A stretch of DNA of 64,000 nucleotides from Variovorax sp. 770b2 (lineage in GTDB: Bacteria; Pseudomonadota; Gammaproteobacteria; Burkholderiales; Burkholderiaceae_C): assembly GCF_900115685.1 (NCBI RefSeq), contig NZ_FOXJ01000001.1:2575796-2639795 (forward strand), read 5' to 3'. Under the pieces are notes generated by a model. It made no database searches. It had not been told where the DNA came from and saw only the letters and a list, made by a program, of their open reading frames with translations. Positions 49,601-60,250 of this stretch are shown piece after piece; position 1 is the first letter of the stretch; each line of letters starts with the position of its first letter. The translations under genes were made by a program, and so were the position numbers.

Positions 49601-50871
49601 TTTTTCTCGGGCTCTGCGGCGGCGGCAGGCAGCGACTCCACCCGCACCACCCGCTGCGGATAGGGAATGTCGATGCCCGCTCCACGCAGTCCCTGAAGGA
49701 TGGCGATGTTGATGGCCGAGCGCAGGTTGTCCTTGCCCTTGTCCGGGTCGGCCACCCAGAAGTGCAGGCTGAACTCCAGGCCGTCGGGCGCGAAGTTCAC
49801 GAGATAAGCCACCGGCTCCGGGTCGGTCATCACGCGCGCCTGCGACTTCGCCGCCGTGCACAGGATGGCCTGCACCTGCGCCACGTCGCTCTCGTAGCCC
49901 ACCACGATGTTGGTCGTGATGTTGAACTTGCGGTCGGCCAGCGAGAGGTTTTCCACCCGGCTGGTGATCAGCGATTCGTTCGGCACGATCGCCTCGCGCC
50001 CGTTGCCCGCGCGGATGAGCGTGTAGCGCGTCTTGATGTCGGTGATGCGGCCCTCGAAAGTGTCGACCTTCACGTTGTCGCCGATGCGGATCGAGCGTTC
50101 CAGCAGGATCACGAAGCCGCTCACGTAGTTGGCGGCGAGCTTCTGCAAGCCGAAGCCCAGGCCCACGCCGAGCGCGCCGCCCAGCACCGAGAGCGCGGTG
50201 AGGTCCACGCCCACCGCCGACAGCGCGAACAACAAGCCGATCAGCAGCAGGAAAGCGCGCACCGCGTTCGACGCCACCTTGCGCATCGAGAGGTCGGTGA
50301 CGGCCTCGCGCAGGATGCGCTTCTCGATGGTCGAGGCGATCCACAGCGCGATCACCAGCACCAGCCCGGCCGAGAGCACGCCCTGGAAGATCGTCTGCAC
50401 GCTCACGCGCGTCTTGCCGAAGGCCAGCGTGATGTTGTCCAGCTCGGCCAGCACGGGCGGCAGGAGCCCGACGATCCAGAGCACGGCCGCGATCCAGGCG
50501 AGCCACGAGATCGTGCGCTCGATCAGCCGCACCAGGTTGGAGGTGGGAAACACCGCCCGCAGCACCCGCGCGAACAGCCGGATGACCACCAGCGACAGGA
50601 ACACCGACACCGCGATGCGCAGCACCAGCACCGGCTGGAAATCGATCACCACGCGCCGCGCGAGATCGGTGAACACCAGCGACAGCAGCGGGAACAGCAC
50701 GCCGTCGAAGGTGCTTTCGCCGAACCAGATGGAGTCCTTGGGCTGGTCGCGCCCGAACCATTTGCAGATGGCCCAGGCCAGCGCCACGCAGGCCACCAGC
50801 GCAGTCAGTTCGATGCCGATGCCGCGCGCATCGACCGCATTCACGCGTTGTAGGAAATCGTTGAAATTCAT
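49597..50871 (-). CDS. Mechanosensitive ion channel, MscS family
   Basis: A 424-residue inner-membrane channel. Several N-terminal helices (about residues 20-200) precede the MscS core: pore helix VDLTALSVLGGALGVGLGFGLQKLAANYVSG (region near residues 220-255), then the beta domain ERSIRIGDNVKVDTFEGRITDIKTRYT, of which key residues are the conserved GD and G..T...I. The C-terminal alpha/beta vestibule domain is seen. It should open under membrane tension and release solutes in osmotic down-shock. It is followed on the same strand, after the dyad, by the hydrolase operon, apparently unrelated. Confidence 0.9.
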   Translation of the reverse strand: MNFNDFLQRVNAVDARGIGIELTALVACVALAWAICKWFGRDQPKDSIWFGESTFDGVLFPLLSLVFTDLARRVVIDFQPVLVLRIAVSVFLSLVVIRLFARVLRAVFPTSNLVRLIERTISWLAWIAAVLWIVGLLPPVLAELDNITLAFGKTRVSVQTIFQGVLSAGLVLVIALWIASTIEKRILREAVTDLSMRKVASNAVRAFLLLIGLLFALSAVGVDLTALSVLGGALGVGLGFGLQKLAANYVSGFVILLERSIRIGDNVKVDTFEGRITDIKTRYTLIRAGNGREAIVPNESLITSRVENLSLADRKFNITTNIVVGYESDVAQVQAILCTAAKSQARVMTDPEPVAYLVNFAPDGLEFSLHFWVADPDKGKDNLRSAINIAILQGLRGAGIDIPYPQRVVRVESLPAAAAEPEKK

Positions 50872-50910
50872 CGGTTCAGAAAACGGGGCGCCGTGCCGCG
50901 CCCACTCTCG

Positions 50911-51864
50911 TTACAGGTCCGCGAGAACGCGGATGTGCGCTTCCACGCTGCGCGCGAGCGCATCGAGGTTGTAGCCGCCCTCGAGCATCGAGACGATGCG
51001 GCCGCGCGCATGGCGTTTGGCGACGTCGTGTATGCGGCCCGTGATCCAGGCGAAGTCGTTCTCGGTGAGGCCGAGCTGGCCCAGGTCGTCTTCGCGGTGA
51101 GCGTCGAAGCCCGCGCTGATGAAGACCATCTGCGGACGGAATTCCTCGAGCCGCGGCATCCAGGCGGCTTCGATGAGTTCGCGCACGTCCATGCCGCGGG
51201 TGTAGGCCGGGATCGGCAGGTTCAGCATGTTCGGCGCCGGATGCTCGGTGCCGCTGTACGGGTAGAACGGATGCTGGAAGAAGCCGACCATCAGCACGCG
51301 CGGATCGTTCGAGAGGATGTTCTCGGTGCCGTTGCCGTGGTGCACGTCGAAATCGACGATGGCCACGCGGTCGAAGCCGTGCACCTCGAGCGCATGGCGT
51401 GCCGCGATCGCGATGTTGTTGAAGAAGCAGAAGCCCATCGCCCGCTCGCGGCAGGCGTGGTGGCCGGGCGGGCGCACCGAACAGAAGGCGTTCTCGATGT
51501 CGCCGGCGATCACCGCGTCGGTCGCGGCGATGGCGGCGCCCGCGCCGCGGCGTGCGGCCAGCAGCGTGAAGCGGTTCAGGGAGGTGTCGGGGTCGAGCTG
51601 CGCGTGGTCGGGGCCGCCGGCGGGCTCGTCGGCCACCAGGCGCATGTGGAGCTCTTCGAGGAGCTCGACGTGCTCCACGCTGTGGGCCCGGGTGAGTTGC
51701 TCCAGGGTGGCCAGCGGCACTTCGCAGTGCTCCAATGCATCGCTGACGCCGGTCAGCAGCAGCCGGTCTTCGATGGCATCCAGTCGCTCGGGGCACTCGG
51801 GATGGCCCCGGCCCATGTCGTGCTTCCAGAAGTCGCGGTGTGTGAAGTAGCCTGTCTTGCCCAT
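50911..51864 (-). CDS. Histone-deacetylase-family (HDAC-like amidohydrolase) protein
   Basis: A 317-residue zinc hydrolase of the bacterial HDAC/acetylpolyamine amidohydrolase class. Motifs: RPPGHHAC (His-His pair, near residue 130), GFCFFNNIAIAA, DFDVHHGNGTE with Asp and His zinc ligands, and ISAGFDAHREDDLG with the third zinc Asp. It removes acetyl groups from polyamines, lysine or acetoin-like compounds in the cytosol. It lies 39 bp upstream of the MscS gene on the same strand; divergent from moxR with a 64-bp gap. Confidence 0.9.
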   Translation of the reverse strand: MGKTGYFTHRDFWKHDMGRGHPECPERLDAIEDRLLLTGVSDALEHCEVPLATLEQLTRAHSVEHVELLEELHMRLVADEPAGGPDHAQLDPDTSLNRFTLLAARRGAGAAIAATDAVIAGDIENAFCSVRPPGHHACRERAMGFCFFNNIAIAARHALEVHGFDRVAIVDFDVHHGNGTENILSNDPRVLMVGFFQHPFYPYSGTEHPAPNMLNLPIPAYTRGMDVRELIEAAWMPRLEEFRPQMVFISAGFDAHREDDLGQLGLTENDFAWITGRIHDVAKRHARGRIVSMLEGGYNLDALARSVEAHIRVLADL

Positions 51865-51928
51865 GTCTCTTGTCGCGTCTAGACCTCACGCGGCATGGGG
51901 CCGCAAGGTCTTACGGTATCGTTTGCAT

Positions 51929-52857
<929 letters not shown>

Positions 52858-52861
<4 letters not shown>

Positions 52862-53835
52862 ACCCGGTCGGCGCCCTGCGCTCGCGCATCGATGGCTGGT
52901 TCCTGTCCCGGCGGCCGCCATCGGACACGCTGGCGCTCACCCAGCGCAACGTCTACATCGTGCCTACGCGGGCCGGCTGGACGTTGGCGGCCACGCTGCT
53001 GGTGCTGCTGGTCGCGTCGATCAACTACCAGTTGAACCTCGGCTACCTGCTGACCTTTTTGCTGGCCGGCAGCGTCGCAGTCGGCATGCACGTGTGCCAT
53101 GCCACGCTGCGCGGCCTCGCGATGCGCATGATGCCGCCCGAGGCGCATTACGCCGGGGCCGCGGCCGTCTTCCGGGTCGTGCTGCACAACGAGCGGCGCA
53201 GCGTGCGCTACGGCATCGGGATGGCGGTGCGCGGCAGCGGGCAGTGGGCCTGGACCGACGTGCCGGCCGAGGGCATGTCCACGGTCGAGATCGCGTTCCA
53301 GCCCGAGCGGCGGGGCCTGCACCCGGTGCCGCCGCTGACCGCCGAGACGCGGTTTCCGCTGGGAACGTTTCGCGTGTGGACGGTCTGGCGCCCCGCGGCG
53401 CAGATGCTGGTGTATCCAACGCCCGAGGCGCACCCGCCACCATTGCCGCCCGGCGAGCCCCTGTCGGGGCCGGCCGCCATTTCCGCTGCACAGCGCGCGC
53501 AAGGCGCCGGCGAGTACGACGGCGTGCGCGCGTACCGGCGCGGCGATCCGCTGAAGCTCGTGGTCTGGAAGAAAGCCGCGCGCGCGCAGGCGGCCGGGTC
53601 GGAGGACCTCGTGAGCCGCGACACGCAGCACACGCAGCGCGAAGAGCTCTGGCTCGATGCGCAGGCCGCCGGGCTTGCCGACACCGAGGCCCGCCTGTCG
53701 CGGCTCTGTGCCTGGGTGCTGATGGCGGACCGGCTGGGCGTGGACTACGGGCTCCGGATCGCAGGCCGGGTGGTGAAGCCATCCCAGGGCGAGGCCCACA
53801 AGCGGGCCTGCCTGGAGGCGCTCGCCTTATGTTGA
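52858..53835 (+). CDS. DUF58-domain membrane protein
   Basis: A 325-residue protein with two N-terminal helices (about residues 38-80; GWTLAATLLVLLVASINYQ) and a DUF58 domain carrying the conserved YDGVRAYRRGDPLKLVVWKKAAR. GTG start overlapping the MoxR stop by 4 nt. DUF58 proteins are regular partners of MoxR ATPases and transglutaminase-like TgpA proteins; the molecular task is unknown, perhaps cell-envelope protein assembly. Confidence 0.88.
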
Positions 53836-53845
53836 GACGCACCGC

Positions 53846-55867
53846 ATGAACAAGCTGATGCTCAAGCTCGCGGCCCTTCCGCGGGACGCCCGGGACACCC
53901 TCTTCCTGCTGGCGGTGATCGCGCTGATCGTTCTGCCGCAGGTCGAGAACCTGCCCTGGTGGTGCACGGCGCTGACCGCGCTGGTGCTGCTGTGGCGCGG
54001 CTCGCTCGCCGTCGAGGCCCGTCCGCTTCCCAGCCGATGGTGGCGCATCGCGCTGCTCGCGCTGGCGCTCGCAGGCACCTACGCGACCCATCGCACCTTG
54101 CTCGGACGCGACGCGGGCGTCACGCTGATCGTGATCCTGCTGGCGCTCAAGACCCTGGAGCTGCGCGCGCGACGAGACGCCTTCGTCGTCTTCTTCCTGG
54201 GCTTCTTCGCGATGCTCACGAATTTCTTCTATTCGCAGTCGCTCTTGACTGCCTTCACGATGCTGCTCGCGCTGCTGGGCCTGCTCACGGCACTGGTCAA
54301 CGCGCACATGCCCGTCGGCCGGCCGCCGCTGATGCAGGCCGCGCGCACGGCGGGCTGGATGGCGCTGGCCGGCGCGCCGATCATGCTGGCGCTGTTCCTG
54401 CTGTTCCCGCGCTTCGCGCCGCTGTGGGGCACGCCGGGCGATGCGATGGCCGGCCGCATGGGCCTGTCGAACACGATGCGCGTCGGCACCATCGCCGAGC
54501 TGGCGCTGGACGACAGCATCGCCGCCCGCGTCAAGTTCGACGACAACCGGGCGCCGCCGCAAAGCCAGCTCTATTTTCGCGGCCCGGTGCTCGGCCAGTT
54601 CGACGGCCGCGAATGGACGGCGCTGCCGCCGTGGGGACGCGGCGGGCAAGGCCTCGCCAACCTGCGCGTGACGGGCGAGCCCGTGCGCTACGAGGTCACG
54701 CTCGAACCCAACAACCGCCCCTGGCTGCTGACGCTCGACGCGGCGCCGAAAGCGCCCGAAGCGCCCGGCCTCGAGGTCGTGGGCACGCCCGATCTGCAAT
54801 GGATCTCGAACCGCCCGGTCACCGACCTGCTGCGCTACCGCGCCGAGAGCTACCCGCGGTTCCAGAGCGGCCCGGTGCGCCGTGCGGGCGGACAGTTGCA
54901 GGCGTACCTGCAGTTGCCGCCCGGAACGAACCCGCGCACCGCCGCGCTCGCCACGGAGATGCGCAACGATCCGGCCCTGGCCAGCGCCGCCGCGCCCGCC
55001 CTCGTGCAGGCCGTGCTGCAGCGCCTGCGCACCGGCGGCTACACCTACACGCTGGAGCCCGGCCTCTACGGCAACGACACGGCCGACGAATTCTGGTTCG
55101 ACCGCAAGGAGGGCTTCTGCGAGCACATCGCCTCGGCCTTCGTCGTGCTGATGCGCAACCTGGGCATCCCCGCGCGCATCGTGACGGGCTACCAGGGCGG
55201 CGAACTCAACAGCATCGACAACTACTGGATCATTCGCCAGCGCGATGCGCACGCCTGGGCCGAGGTCTGGCAAGAAGGCGCGGGCTGGGTGCGCGTGGAC
55301 CCGACCGGTTCGGTCGCGCCGGGCCGCATCGGCCAGCAGCAGCGGCTCGTGCCGCAGCCGGGCCTCTTCGCCGGCGCCTTCAGCGCGATGAGCCCGACGC
55401 TGGTGCAGAACATGCGCGCCGCCTGGGAGGCGATGAACAACGGCTGGAACCAGTGGGTGCTCAACTACACGCAGAGCCGCCAGCTCAACCTGCTCAAGAA
55501 CATCGGCTTCGAAGCGCCGAGCCTGGAAGACCTCGCCTATGTGCTGCTCTACCTGGTCATCGCCGCGAGCCTCGCCGGCGCGGGCTGGACGCTCTGGGAA
55601 CGCAGCCGGCACGACCCATGGCTGCGCCTGCTCGGCCAGGCCCGCGCGCGCCTGGCGAAAGCCGGCCTCGCCGTGCCCGAGACCGCGCCGCCGCGCCAGA
55701 TCGCAGCGCAGGCCGATGCGCGCTTCGGCCCCGCCGCGCAACCCGTTCGCGACTGGCTGCTGAAGCTGGAAGCCCAGCGCTACGCCCAGGCCGCGCCGCA
55801 GACCCTGTCGGCCCTGCGCGCGGAGTTCCGCCGACTGGCCTGGCCCACGGCGAATCCGCGCGGCTGA
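53846..55867 (+). CDS. TgpA-like membrane transglutaminase-fold protease
   Basis: A 673-residue protein. Residues 1-190 hold about six helices (TgpA N-terminal type); a periplasmic transglutaminase-like domain follows with Cys425 (KEGFCEHIASAF), His469 (RDAHAWAEV) and Asp485 (RVDPTG), the complete catalytic triad. One more helix at about 560-585 leads to a cytosolic DUF4129-like tail. It is co-transcribed with moxR and the DUF58 gene (10-bp gap). Pseudomonas TgpA is essential; its substrate is uncertain. Confidence 0.9.
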   Translation: MNKLMLKLAALPRDARDTLFLLAVIALIVLPQVENLPWWCTALTALVLLWRGSLAVEARPLPSRWWRIALLALALAGTYATHRTLLGRDAGVTLIVILLALKTLELRARRDAFVVFFLGFFAMLTNFFYSQSLLTAFTMLLALLGLLTALVNAHMPVGRPPLMQAARTAGWMALAGAPIMLALFLLFPRFAPLWGTPGDAMAGRMGLSNTMRVGTIAELALDDSIAARVKFDDNRAPPQSQLYFRGPVLGQFDGREWTALPPWGRGGQGLANLRVTGEPVRYEVTLEPNNRPWLLTLDAAPKAPEAPGLEVVGTPDLQWISNRPVTDLLRYRAESYPRFQSGPVRRAGGQLQAYLQLPPGTNPRTAALATEMRNDPALASAAAPALVQAVLQRLRTGGYTYTLEPGLYGNDTADEFWFDRKEGFCEHIASAFVVLMRNLGIPARIVTGYQGGELNSIDNYWIIRQRDAHAWAEVWQEGAGWVRVDPTGSVAPGRIGQQQRLVPQPGLFAGAFSAMSPTLVQNMRAAWEAMNNGWNQWVLNYTQSRQLNLLKNIGFEAPSLEDLAYVLLYLVIAASLAGAGWTLWERSRHDPWLRLLGQARARLAKAGLAVPETAPPRQIAAQADARFGPAAQPVRDWLLKLEAQRYAQAAPQTLSALRAEFRRLAWPTANPRG

Positions 55868-55920
55868 AACCACATGTGTCCCGCCGGCAGCGCCGCGCGG
55901 GCGGGCGGCACAATCGGCCG

Positions 55921-57021
55921 ATGCGATTTTTTCTCCCCACGCCCTCCCGCACCGCCGCCGCCCTCGTTCTTCTCGCCGCGTGCTGTACATGGTCCACGGG
56001 AGCTTCGGCCCAGAAATCCGCCAACGGCCGCAACGGCGCCGCGAGCCCCGTGCGCGGCACCATCCCCTACGCCACGCGCGACGACGCGATGCAGTTCGCC
56101 GACGACGTGGCCGCGCGCCGGGGCCTGGACCGCGAATGGGTGCGCGCCACCATCGGCAGCGCCCGCTTCCTGCCCAACGTGCCGCGGCTGATGCTGCCCG
56201 GCCCGGTGGGCACGGTGAAGAACTGGCAGACCTACCGCAGCCGCTTCATCGACCCGGTGCGCATCGCGGCCGGCGTGCGCTTCTGGCGCGACAACGCGGC
56301 CACGCTGGCGCGCGCCGAGCAGGTGTACGGCGTGCCGCCCGAAATCGTCGTCGGCATCATCGGCGTGGAGACCATCTATGGCCGCAACATGGGCAACTTC
56401 CGGGTGATCGATGCGCTGGCCACGCTGTCGTTCGACTTCCCGCAGGGCCACCCGCGCGCGGCCGAGCGCGAGGCTTTCTTTCGCGGCGAACTCGAGAGCT
56501 TCCTGAGCACCGAAAGCCGCACCGCCGAAGATCCGCTGGTCCCCCTCGGCAGCTACGCCGGCGCCATGGGCATGCCGCAATTCATGCCCAGCAGCATGGC
56601 CAAGTACGCGGTCGATTTCGACGGCGACAGCCGCATCGACCTGGTCAACAACACCGCCGACGTGATCGGCTCGGTCGCGAGTTATTTCAAGGCCTTCGGA
56701 TGGAAGGCCGGCATGCCTGCGACCTACCCTGTGCATTTCGAGGAAGCGCGCCTGCAGAAGGCGCTGCTGCTCGCGCCCGACATCCTCCCCAGCTTCAGCG
56801 CCGACAGCTTCGTGGCCGCCGGTGCGGTGCCCGAAGGCGAGGGCCTGCGCCACAAGGGCCTGCTCGCGCTGGTCGAACTGCAGAACGGCGCCGACGCACC
56901 GCCGACCTACGTGGCCGGCACGCGCAACTTCTACGTGATCACGCGCTACAACTGGAGCAGCTACTACGCGATGTCGGTGCTCGACCTCGGCCAGGAGGTC
57001 AAGGCCGCCATGGAGCAATAG
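55921..57021 (+). CDS. mltB: Membrane-bound lytic murein transglycosylase B-like lipoprotein
   Basis: A 366-residue cell-wall lytic enzyme that cleaves the MurNAc-GlcNAc bond to give 1,6-anhydro ends. Signal peptide with lipobox LAAC (Cys21) points to an outer-membrane lipoprotein. The catalytic Glu is Glu150 in GVETIYGRNMG; the stretch GSYAGAMGMPQFMPSSMAKYAVD is the MltB signature (near residues 210-232). The start ATG is directly in front of a basic-hydrophobic leader. It follows the TgpA gene by 53 bp and may share its transcript. Confidence 0.9.
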   Translation: MRFFLPTPSRTAAALVLLAACCTWSTGASAQKSANGRNGAASPVRGTIPYATRDDAMQFADDVAARRGLDREWVRATIGSARFLPNVPRLMLPGPVGTVKNWQTYRSRFIDPVRIAAGVRFWRDNAATLARAEQVYGVPPEIVVGIIGVETIYGRNMGNFRVIDALATLSFDFPQGHPRAAEREAFFRGELESFLSTESRTAEDPLVPLGSYAGAMGMPQFMPSSMAKYAVDFDGDSRIDLVNNTADVIGSVASYFKAFGWKAGMPATYPVHFEEARLQKALLLAPDILPSFSADSFVAAGAVPEGEGLRHKGLLALVELQNGADAPPTYVAGTRNFYVITRYNWSSYYAMSVLDLGQEVKAAMEQ

Positions 57022-57025
57022 CCCC

Positions 57026-57652
57026 ATGACACCCGAGGCGCTGCTCGCGAACTGGACCGAGGCCTGGGGCGCCCTGGGCATCGCGGCGGCGCCCGACCAG
57101 GCGCTGTGCCTCGAACTGCAGCGCCGCTACGGCGAGCCGCAGCGCCACTACCACACGATGCAGCACCTGGGCGAATGCCTCGTCTGGTTCGAGCGCGAGA
57201 AGGCGCTGGCCGAGCGCCCCGGCGAAGTGGCGCTCGCGCTCTGGTTCCACGACGCCATCTACGACGTGCATGCGCACGACAACGAAGCGCGCAGCGCCGA
57301 CTGGTCGCGCGAAGCCATGCGGGCCGCGGGCGCGAACGAAGAAGCAGCCGAACGTATTCATGTGCTCGTCATGGCCACGCGCCACGACGCGGTGCCCGAA
57401 GGCCGCGACGCCGAGCTGCTGATCGACATCGACCTTTCCATCCTCGGCGCCGAGACGGCGCGTTTTGCCGAGTACGAGCGCCAGGTCCACGCCGAATACG
57501 CCTTCGTGCCCGACGCAGTGCGCCTGCCGCGCCGGCGCGCGATCCTGCAGCGCTTTCTGGACCGCCAGGCGATCTACGCCACGCCCCGGATGCACGCGCT
57601 GCTCGAAGCCCGCGCGCGCACCAACCTGCAGCATTCCATCGCCGCACGCTGA
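57026..57652 (+). CDS. HD-superfamily phosphohydrolase
   Basis: A 208-residue predicted metal-dependent hydrolase. HD-type ligands are recognised in RHYHTMQHLGECL, ALWFHDAIYD (the HD pair) and the last Asp in LLIDIDLSILG. Similar single-domain HD proteins of about 200 residues are widespread and not characterised in detail; nucleotide or phosphate monoester hydrolysis is likely. It starts 4 bp after the mltB stop, so it is in the same operon. Confidence 0.78.
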   Translation: MTPEALLANWTEAWGALGIAAAPDQALCLELQRRYGEPQRHYHTMQHLGECLVWFEREKALAERPGEVALALWFHDAIYDVHAHDNEARSADWSREAMRAAGANEEAAERIHVLVMATRHDAVPEGRDAELLIDIDLSILGAETARFAEYERQVHAEYAFVPDAVRLPRRRAILQRFLDRQAIYATPRMHALLEARARTNLQHSIAAR

Positions 57653-58255
57653 GCTGCGGAACGGGGCTTGCTCGCGCCGCCGGGCGGGCTGAGTTGTTGT
57701 TGCGTTGATAACGCTGTGTTGCGTGCGGGAAATCACACTCCGCATCGCGAAACCACGCCCCTACACTGCGGCCGTCACGCACAGGCTCCCTCGGGAAACG
57801 CCCCTCCGCGCACACGAACACCACCAGACGCTGCCGATGAGAAGCAGCAAGAAACTGAGGAGATACAGCATGCCGACGACCTGCTCGCTCACCCGTCGCG
57901 ATGCGACGCGCGTACCGCCGCTCATAGCGCCCCTCGTGCTTCGCCGCCGAGCCGCGTAGCGCTCCATTCCTGACGCCGCCAACGCGAAAGACCACGGTCT
58001 TTCGCGGAGGACACGCACGCCCTTTTTTCTCTTTTTTTCTCTCTCGTTTCCATTTACCGCACGCCAGGAAAAGGAGTCGATCCATGGACCTTTGACGAAC
58101 ACCGATCGCGTCGCCCGATGAAGCGGTAGCGCGCCCCTTTCCCCTTTGTTGCGCCTGTATCCGTCACTGCCGCCAGCGGCCGGTGTGGGCCTGCTTTTAT
58201 CCGACGCAGCCGACCCCTCCCTCCACAACCAAACCCAACCAAGGAGACACCCCCT
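57653..58255. other. Intergenic region before the LamB-type porin
   Basis: About 600 bases without a secure gene. It holds a T/C tract (58021-58051), a strong Shine-Dalgarno (AAGGAG, 58071-58076) followed by a three-codon frame ATG-GAC-CTT-TGA (58084-58095), and on the minus strand a 36-codon frame 57761-57871 with a hydrophobic start (MLYLLSFLLLLIGSVWW) whose reality is uncertain. The porin promoter must lie in the right half, but no clear -35/-10 pair is seen. Confidence 0.5.
58021..58051 (+). repeat. T/C tract in the leader region of the porin gene
   Basis: A run of T and C (one G) with T stretches of 6 and 7, the third of this kind in the window (see 166-203 and 27004-27033). Confidence 0.5.
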
Positions 58256-59608
58256 GTGAACACCAGACTGACCCAACTCGCCACCGCCGTGCTGCTGCTG
58301 GCCGGCCTCTATGGCCAGGCCCATGCCCAGGCCGAACAGACCGACGAGCCGCCCCAGGCCGAAGCCAAGGACCCCACCAAGGAGTTCGTCAAGAAGATCA
58401 ACGACGCCACCGGCCTGGAGTTCTGGGGCTACGGCCGCGGCGGCTTCTACAGCACCGGCAAGGGCAACCTCAAGGGCGGCTACTCCCTGGGCGGCGACCT
58501 GCAGAAGTACCGCCTGGGCAACGAGGGCGACAACTACCTGGAGTTCGGCATCGGCAAGAAGTTCGACCTGGGCGAGGGCATCAAGTGGGGCGTGTTCTAC
58601 ATGCCCACCATCTACAACGGCAAGAGCGGCACCGCGCAGGCCTACTTCTCGCTCAGCGGCATCTTCGGCAATGCCGCGTCGCTCTGGGCCGGCCAGCGCT
58701 ACCACCGCATCCAGGACGTGCACATCGTGGACAAGTGGGTGGTGGAGGACGGCGACAACTACGGCGCCGGCATCGACGACATCCCGCTGTGGGGCATGGG
58801 CCGCCTGAACGTGGCCGTGCACACCGCCGACTCGGTGGACAACAAGAGCGGCAACCCCAACAACGCCAAGCGCATCAACCTGCAGTGGCGCGACATCCCC
58901 ACCAACCCGGGCGGCAAGCTCACGGTGACCGGCGGCCTCGTCTCGGGCGACTTCGCCAAGGGCCGCGACGGCGGGGCGCTGGGGCTCATGCACATCCAGA
59001 AGAACCTCCTGCCGGGCCTGAACAACATCGTGATCCTGCAGGCCTCCAGCGGTCATGCCTCGCTCAGCGGCAAGTTCTACAACCTGGACAACAGCACCAC
59101 CACCACGGGCCTCCTCTTGCCCCCGGGCTTCGGGCTGGAGAACACGCTGCTGTTCGCACCGCTGGTGGAGCGCACGGTGATCACGCCCCAGTCGGGCGCC
59201 AAGCAGCGGCGCATCCTGGATTCGATGGATTTCCAGTTCGGGCGCTTCGGCGGCCAGGGCCTCATCGGCTACCAGACCACGCGCCCGGACAACGGCCCGG
59301 AGACCAAGGACTTCTCGCTGGGCGGGCGCCTCTCCTACGGCATCGCCAAGTACACCAAGCTGCTGGCGGAGGTCTCCACCACGCGCCGCAGCACCGACGA
59401 CCAACCCCGGCAGACGCTGAACAAGGGCACGATCGCGGTGGCGTTCTCGCCGAACACCGATTTCTGGACCCGGCCGGAGTTCCGCATCTACGCAACCCGC
59501 GCCAGTTGGAACAAGGCCGCGGGCGATGCCAACGCCTCCAGCTTCGGCGCCGATGGCCGCAGGCACGCGACGACCTTCGGCATCCAGATGGAAGCATGGT
59601 GGGAATAG
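58256..59608 (+). CDS. LamB-type maltoporin/carbohydrate porin
   Basis: A 450-residue outer-membrane porin. Signal peptide ending AHAQA (about residue 25), then a short acidic linker and FWGYGRGGFYSTG, the LamB-type first strand. The C-terminus GIQMEAWWE matches the last strand of maltoporins. Many short Gly/Tyr/aromatic-rich strands follow the 18-strand LamB pattern. GTG start at 58256 with AAGGAGAC upstream. It should allow diffusion of maltodextrins or other sugars; no sugar transport genes lie nearby, so the sugar is open. Confidence 0.82.
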   Translation: MNTRLTQLATAVLLLAGLYGQAHAQAEQTDEPPQAEAKDPTKEFVKKINDATGLEFWGYGRGGFYSTGKGNLKGGYSLGGDLQKYRLGNEGDNYLEFGIGKKFDLGEGIKWGVFYMPTIYNGKSGTAQAYFSLSGIFGNAASLWAGQRYHRIQDVHIVDKWVVEDGDNYGAGIDDIPLWGMGRLNVAVHTADSVDNKSGNPNNAKRINLQWRDIPTNPGGKLTVTGGLVSGDFAKGRDGGALGLMHIQKNLLPGLNNIVILQASSGHASLSGKFYNLDNSTTTTGLLLPPGFGLENTLLFAPLVERTVITPQSGAKQRRILDSMDFQFGRFGGQGLIGYQTTRPDNGPETKDFSLGGRLSYGIAKYTKLLAEVSTTRRSTDDQPRQTLNKGTIAVAFSPNTDFWTRPEFRIYATRASWNKAAGDANASSFGADGRRHATTFGIQMEAWWE

Positions 59609-59719
59609 GAGTTCTCCTCCAGGCTGCGCGCACTTCGTGTCGCTTCGCCTTCCCCCTGCCGGGGACAACACCTGCGGCCCGGCAACGCCGGTTCCGCGGT
59701 GCTTCTGGAAGGGGCCGGA

Positions 59720-60250
59720 TCAGGCGGGCACGAGGCGCCACCACTCCGAGCGCGGCAGTTCGTCGTTGCGCTCCTCCTCGACGATGCCGAACAGCAGGCC
59801 GTCGCGGGGAGTGCCCAGCTTGGCCAGTTGCAGCAGCCGTTCGGGATCGCGGCACAGCATGAAGCTCGCGTCGCCCTGCCATTGGAGGCAGCGGCCGACC
59901 TCGGCGAGCATCAACGCCGGCTGGCTCTGCATGAAGGTGAACGGCATCGGCAGCCCGGCGTCGAGCTGCTCCAGCCCGGCATGCGTGGCGCCCCAGGCGC
60001 CGCGCTTGCTGGCCACGCGCAGACGCGCACCCGGGGGCAACGCGGCCTCGTCCGTTGCATCGAGGCAGCGGCGCGCGCCGTACATCGCCAGTTCGGTCCA
60101 CACGCCGACGCGGCGCGGCTTGCGGCCCAGGCGCCTTGCCAGTTCGTCGCGCCAGTCCGCGGGCGGCGGATGAACGACGAAGTGGGCGACGGTGCGCCAG
60201 ACGGTTGCGATCCCGGCATTCATGGCGATCTCCCTGGGCAAGGCGCTCAT
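59720..60250 (-). CDS. Ketoacyl-synthase-like (chain-length-factor-type) protein, small
   Basis: A 176-residue protein resembling the N-terminal ketoacyl-synthase-like domain (Ketoacyl-synt_2 type) found in aryl-polyene clusters: LRVASKRGAWGATHAGLEQL, PMPFTFMQSQPALMLAE. The catalytic Cys is missing, so it is non-catalytic, perhaps a chain-length partner or a scaffold for the KS of the next gene. ATG at 60250 overlaps the KS stop by 4 nt; a later Met (MNAGIATVW, 60223) is also possible. Last gene of the right-edge cluster. Confidence 0.65.
   Translation of the reverse strand: MSALPREIAMNAGIATVWRTVAHFVVHPPPADWRDELARRLGRKPRRVGVWTELAMYGARRCLDATDEAALPPGARLRVASKRGAWGATHAGLEQLDAGLPMPFTFMQSQPALMLAEVGRCLQWQGDASFMLCRDPERLLQLAKLGTPRDGLLFGIVEEERNDELPRSEWWRLVPA

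Noticed and set aside
57705..57959. 84-codon plus-strand frame in the gap before the porin
   Set aside because: No ribosome binding site, no hydrophobic or domain pattern, high Arg/Pro/Thr content.
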